This document shows positions 14,978 through 17,867 of a stretch of DNA of 17,867 nt, piece after piece. The position numbers and the translations under genes were made by a program. Source of the stretch: Gammaproteobacteria bacterium. GTDB lineage: Bacteria > Pseudomonadota > Gammaproteobacteria > Steroidobacterales > Woeseiaceae. Position 1 is the first letter of the stretch. The number at the start of each line of letters is the position of its first letter. The stretch covers positions 1 through 17,867 of the forward strand of contig JAOUNK010000024.1 in NCBI GenBank assembly GCA_029881015.1. The letters are read 5' to 3'. The notes beneath the pieces were generated by a model. The model was not told where the DNA came from. It saw nothing but the letters and a program-made list of their open reading frames with translations, and ran no database searches.

Positions 14978-16263
14978 TGAACGTTCTGATTATTGGATCC
15001 GGCGGTCGCGAGCATGCGCTTGCATGGAAATGCGCGCAGTCACCGCGTGTCGAAGAAGTCCTGGTCGCGCCGGGCAACGCGGGCACCGCGCGTGAAGACA
15101 AGGTCCGCAACGTGGACGTGCCGGCCGATGACATCGATGCGCTGCTAAGGCTCGCGCGGGCCGAAAACGTCGGGCTCACAATCGTCGGCCCCGAGGCGCC
15201 GCTCGTCGCCGGTATCGCCGACCGCTTCAATGAGCTGGGGCTGCCCTGTTTCGGGCCGACCGCAGCCGCCGCCCAACTCGAAGGCTCGAAAGCCTTTACC
15301 AAGGACTTCCTGGCGCGTCACAACATCCCGACGGCCGACTACCGGAATTTCACGGAGCTCGCCCCGGCGCTCACCTACATCCGCGAACAGGGCGCACCTA
15401 TCGTCATCAAGGCTGACGGCCTCGCCGCCGGCAAGGGCGTTATTGTTGCGATGACGCTGGCAGAAGCCGAGCAGGCGGCAACCGACATGCTCGCGGGCGG
15501 GAGCTTTGGCGACGCCGGGGCCCGCATGGTCGTCGAGGAGTTCCTGGCGGGCGAGGAAGCGAGCTTCATCGTCATCACGGACGGCGACACGATCCTGCCG
15601 ATGGCCACATCCCAGGACCACAAGGCACGCGACGAAGGCGACACGGGACCGAACACCGGTGGTATGGGCGCCTACTCTCCGGCACCCGTCGTAACGCCGC
15701 AAATCGAGACACGCATCATGGACGAGGTCATCCGCCCGACCCTGCAGGGTATGAAAGCCGACGGCAATCCCTACCTCGGTTTCCTGTACGCCGGTCTCAT
15801 GATCATGGCGGATGGAACGCCCAAGGTCATCGAGTTCAATTGCCGTATGGGCGACCCGGAGACGCAGCCGATCATGGCCCGCCTGAAATCGGACCTGGTC
15901 GACATCTGCCTCTCGACGCTCGACGGCGAGCTGGCCGAACGCGAAGCGGTCTGGGACACACGAGCGGCGCTCGGTGTCGTGATGGCGGCAGGCGGCTATC
16001 CCGCGAGCTACGCCAAGGGCAAAGTTATCAGCGGTCTCGATACAGCCGACAGCAATACCCAGAAAGTATTTCACGCCGGCACCACAAGCGACGGCGACGC
16101 CGTGAAGACCAACGGCGGGCGCGTCCTCTGCGTCGTCGGCCTGGGCGATACGGTGGCCGAGGCGGCACAGGATGCCTACGCCGCGGTGGACAAGATCGCC
16201 TGGGAAGACGCTTACCTGCGACGTGATATCGGTCACCGCGCTATCGCGCGCGAGAACGCTTAG
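14977..16263 (+). CDS. purD: Phosphoribosylamine-glycine ligase (GAR synthetase)
   Basis: ATP-grasp ligase joining glycine to phosphoribosylamine in the second step of purine synthesis. It opens MNVLIIGSGGREHALAWKCA, followed by LTIVGPEAPLVAGI, the ATP-grasp core VIKADGLAAGKGV, ASFIVITDGDTILPMATSQD, NTGGMGAYSPAPV and the metal-binding EFNCRMGDPETQPIM. The C-terminal domain (about 330-428) ends with VDKIAWEDAYLRRDIGHRA. The length of 428 is typical. It overlaps purH by one base and is followed by moeA after three bases, an unusual downstream partner. Confidence 0.98.
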   Translation: MNVLIIGSGGREHALAWKCAQSPRVEEVLVAPGNAGTAREDKVRNVDVPADDIDALLRLARAENVGLTIVGPEAPLVAGIADRFNELGLPCFGPTAAAAQLEGSKAFTKDFLARHNIPTADYRNFTELAPALTYIREQGAPIVIKADGLAAGKGVIVAMTLAEAEQAATDMLAGGSFGDAGARMVVEEFLAGEEASFIVITDGDTILPMATSQDHKARDEGDTGPNTGGMGAYSPAPVVTPQIETRIMDEVIRPTLQGMKADGNPYLGFLYAGLMIMADGTPKVIEFNCRMGDPETQPIMARLKSDLVDICLSTLDGELAEREAVWDTRAALGVVMAAGGYPASYAKGKVISGLDTADSNTQKVFHAGTTSDGDAVKTNGGRVLCVVGLGDTVAEAAQDAYAAVDKIAWEDAYLRRDIGHRAIARENA

Positions 16264-16266
16264 ACC

Positions 16267-17463
16267 GTGCTGACCACAACCGAGGCGCTCGACAGGGTCC
16301 TGGCGGCGATGCCGGAACTGCCGGTCGAGTCAGTGGCGCTGCGGGACGCACATGGCCGCGTGCTTCGCCAGGTCGTCGCAGCGGAGCGAGACCAGCCCCC
16401 TTTTGATCGTGTCATGATGGATGGCATTGCGATCGCCCACCGCGACTTTACGAACGGTACCCGGCGGTTTCCGGTGCAGTGCACACAGATGGCCGGGGAC
16501 CCGGCCGTTGAGCTGGCCCCCGGCAAGGCGATAGAAATCATGACAGGCGCGTCGCTGCCTGTGAACGCCGATTGCATCGTTCCGGTCGAGCGCATCACTG
16601 TAGACCAGGGCGTCGCGACCCTGGATGAGGGCTACGAGGCCGAGGCAGCCCGGTTCATTCACCCGCGAGCGTCCGACCACGCGGCGGGCAGCCGGCTGCT
16701 GGCTCCCGGCAGGCGCATATCGCCGCTCGATATTGCAGTTATCGCGTCCGCCGGCATGACCAGCGTCGATGCAAGCCGGTCACCTGTCGTTCGCGTCATC
16801 TCAACGGGTAACGAACTCGTCGCAGCCGGTGAGGACATTGAACCGCACCAGGTACGCCTCTCCAATGGTCCGGCGATCCAGGCGCTACTCGCCCGACATG
16901 GCTATCCCGACTGCGAGCACGACCACCTTGTCGATGAACGTGCGCTCCTCAGGGAACGCATCTCCGCGCATCTCGACGAGGCGGACGTTGTGATACTGAG
17001 CGGCGGTGTGTCGATGGGCAAAGCCGACTACGTGCCCGACGTGTTGGCCGAGATTGGCGTCGAGGTCAGTTTCCACAGGATCAGCCAGCGGCCCGGAAAG
17101 CCCATGTGGTTTGGCACCGGTCCCGGCGGCCAGGCCGTCTTCGCCCTGCCCGGCAACCCCGTGTCGGCACTCGTCTGCTGCCGGCAGTATGTCATCCCGG
17201 CACTGGCGAAAGCCTCGGGCGCCCCGGCCGCTCCACCCGAGTTTGCGTCCCTCGCGAGCGACGTCGCGTTCCAGCCGGACCTGACCTGTTTCCAGCCCGT
17301 ACGCCTCGTCTCCAGTGCCGCCGGCCAGGTGCTCGCGATCCCCGTAAAGACCAATACATCGGGCGATTTCACGGCCCTGTCGGCGACGGATGGCTACGTG
17401 GAACTGCCTCGCGAGCAAAGCCTGTTCCCGGCCGGTACTTCTGTTTTTCTGTATCGGTGGTAA
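16267..17463 (+). CDS. moeA: MoeA, molybdopterin molybdenumtransferase
   Basis: Inserts molybdate into adenylylated molybdopterin to make molybdenum cofactor. The 398 residues show the MoeA order: FDRVMMDGIAI near residue 50, EIMTGASLPVNADCIVPVE, RVISTGNELVAAGE, then the MoaB/Mog-like domain DVVILSGGVSMGKADYVPDVL, RPGKPMWFGTG and ALPGNPVSALVC, and a C-terminal beta-barrel domain from about 325. GTG 16267 is used as the start; no strong ribosome site is visible and translation may be coupled to purD three bases upstream. Placement after the purine genes may simply reflect cluster packing, although molybdopterin is itself made from GTP. MsrP, at the other end of the window, is a client of this pathway. 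Confidence 0.95.
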   Translation: MLTTTEALDRVLAAMPELPVESVALRDAHGRVLRQVVAAERDQPPFDRVMMDGIAIAHRDFTNGTRRFPVQCTQMAGDPAVELAPGKAIEIMTGASLPVNADCIVPVERITVDQGVATLDEGYEAEAARFIHPRASDHAAGSRLLAPGRRISPLDIAVIASAGMTSVDASRSPVVRVISTGNELVAAGEDIEPHQVRLSNGPAIQALLARHGYPDCEHDHLVDERALLRERISAHLDEADVVILSGGVSMGKADYVPDVLAEIGVEVSFHRISQRPGKPMWFGTGPGGQAVFALPGNPVSALVCCRQYVIPALAKASGAPAAPPEFASLASDVAFQPDLTCFQPVRLVSSAAGQVLAIPVKTNTSGDFTALSATDGYVELPREQSLFPAGTSVFLYRW

Positions 17464-17473
17464 TGTTCGGAAC

Positions 17474-17867
17474 ATGATCTCATCAGCTGAAGCGCTGCAG
17501 CGCCTTCGCGACGGCAATCGCCGCTTTGTCGCCGGTGCGAGCAGCATTAACGATGCGCTGAGTGCTGCGCGCCGTGCAGAACTCGTCGACGGCCAGAACC
17601 CGTTCGCCGTCATCCTCGCATGCTCGGATTCGCGCGTGCCTGTCGAACTCGTCTTCGACCAGGGCCTCGGCGACCTGTTCGTCATTCGCGTGGCGGGCAA
17701 TATCGTTGCCCCGTCCCAGGTCGGCAGCGTCGAGTTTGCCGCTGCGAACCTGGGCGCCAAACTCGTGGTTGTACTTGGCCACAGCAATTGCGGCGCGGTC
17801 GACGCAACCCTGAAGGAGCTTGCGCAGGAGGAGGCGACGCGCTCGCCCAATCTGCGTTCCATCGTGG
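17474..17867 (+). CDS. Beta-class carbonic anhydrase (3' partial)
   Basis: Zinc enzyme interconverting carbon dioxide and bicarbonate. The gene begins at ATG 17474, ten bases after moeA, and runs off the window with 131 codons visible. The N-terminus MISSAEALQRLRDGNRRFVAG is typical of the class. The zinc and active-site residues are visible in VILACSDSRVPVE (Cys50, Asp52, Arg54) and VVLGHSNCGAVDA (His103, Cys106), with the conserved DLFVIRVAGN between them. About 80-90 residues should follow outside. The ribosome site is poor (GGA is only two to three bases from the ATG), suggesting coupling to moeA. It is cytoplasmic by its lack of a signal peptide, so a bicarbonate-supplying role for AccC is possible but only inferred. 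Confidence 0.94.
   Translation, partial: MISSAEALQRLRDGNRRFVAGASSINDALSAARRAELVDGQNPFAVILACSDSRVPVELVFDQGLGDLFVIRVAGNIVAPSQVGSVEFAAANLGAKLVVVLGHSNCGAVDATLKELAQEEATRSPNLRSIV

Noticed and set aside
15145..16236. 363-codon minus-strand frame
   Set aside because: Antisense shadow of purD with His/Arg/Asp-rich, family-free sequence.

Overview
The window is a GC-rich, gene-dense stretch of a bacterial chromosome, most likely from a gammaproteobacterium. The main evidence is gene order. The run aroQ-accB-accC-prmA-(zinc-ribbon/DUF3426)-dusB-fis-purH-purD is the arrangement known from Pseudomonas, and groESL close to a dsbD-type gene recalls the groSL/dsbD neighbourhood of E. coli. The species or family cannot be fixed from this alone. 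A perfect CIRCE element ahead of groES means an HrcA repressor should be encoded elsewhere, which argues against an enterobacterium.

Layout. (1) 1-1328, plus strand: the 3' part of msrP and complete msrQ, the periplasmic methionine sulfoxide reductase pair. (2) 1325-5482, minus strand: an Hsp20 small heat shock protein, a CNNM/CorC-type membrane protein (DUF21 + CBS), then groL and groS. Hsp20 and groESL each end in their own hairpin terminator. A roughly 310-base gap at 3221-3532 holds only the groESL terminator and a doubtful small plus-strand ORF. (3) 5483-5651: a divergent control region with the groESL promoter and CIRCE. (4) 5652-6804, plus strand: a stand-alone DsbD alpha-type periplasmic domain and a membrane-anchored TlpA-like thioredoxin, where related genomes carry a full-length DsbD. 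(5) 6805-6929: a spacer with a perfect 44-bp palindrome and a structured leader. (6) 6930-17867, plus strand: eleven tightly packed genes, aroQ, accB, accC, prmA, a zinc-ribbon/DUF3426 protein, dusB, fis, purH, purD, moeA and the start of a beta-carbonic anhydrase. Gaps are 20 nt or less and several genes overlap.

How the genes fit together. Two protein-quality themes dominate the first 7 kb: chaperones (Hsp20, GroESL) and envelope thiol/methionine redox repair (MsrPQ, DsbD-alpha, TlpA-like). The long plus-strand cluster is housekeeping: shikimate pathway, fatty acid initiation (biotin carboxyl carrier and biotin carboxylase, whose product needs bicarbonate), ribosomal protein methylation, tRNA dihydrouridine, the nucleoid protein Fis, late purine synthesis and molybdenum cofactor synthesis. 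MoeA at one end supplies the type of cofactor needed by MsrP at the other.

No clearly new multi-gene system was found. The points most worth a second look are the apparent reduction of DsbD to its outer domains without the transmembrane electron-relay domain, the compact CIRCE/promoter overlap, the 44-bp palindrome, the very long acidic insert in the DUF3426 protein, and the 53-nt dusB/fis overlap.
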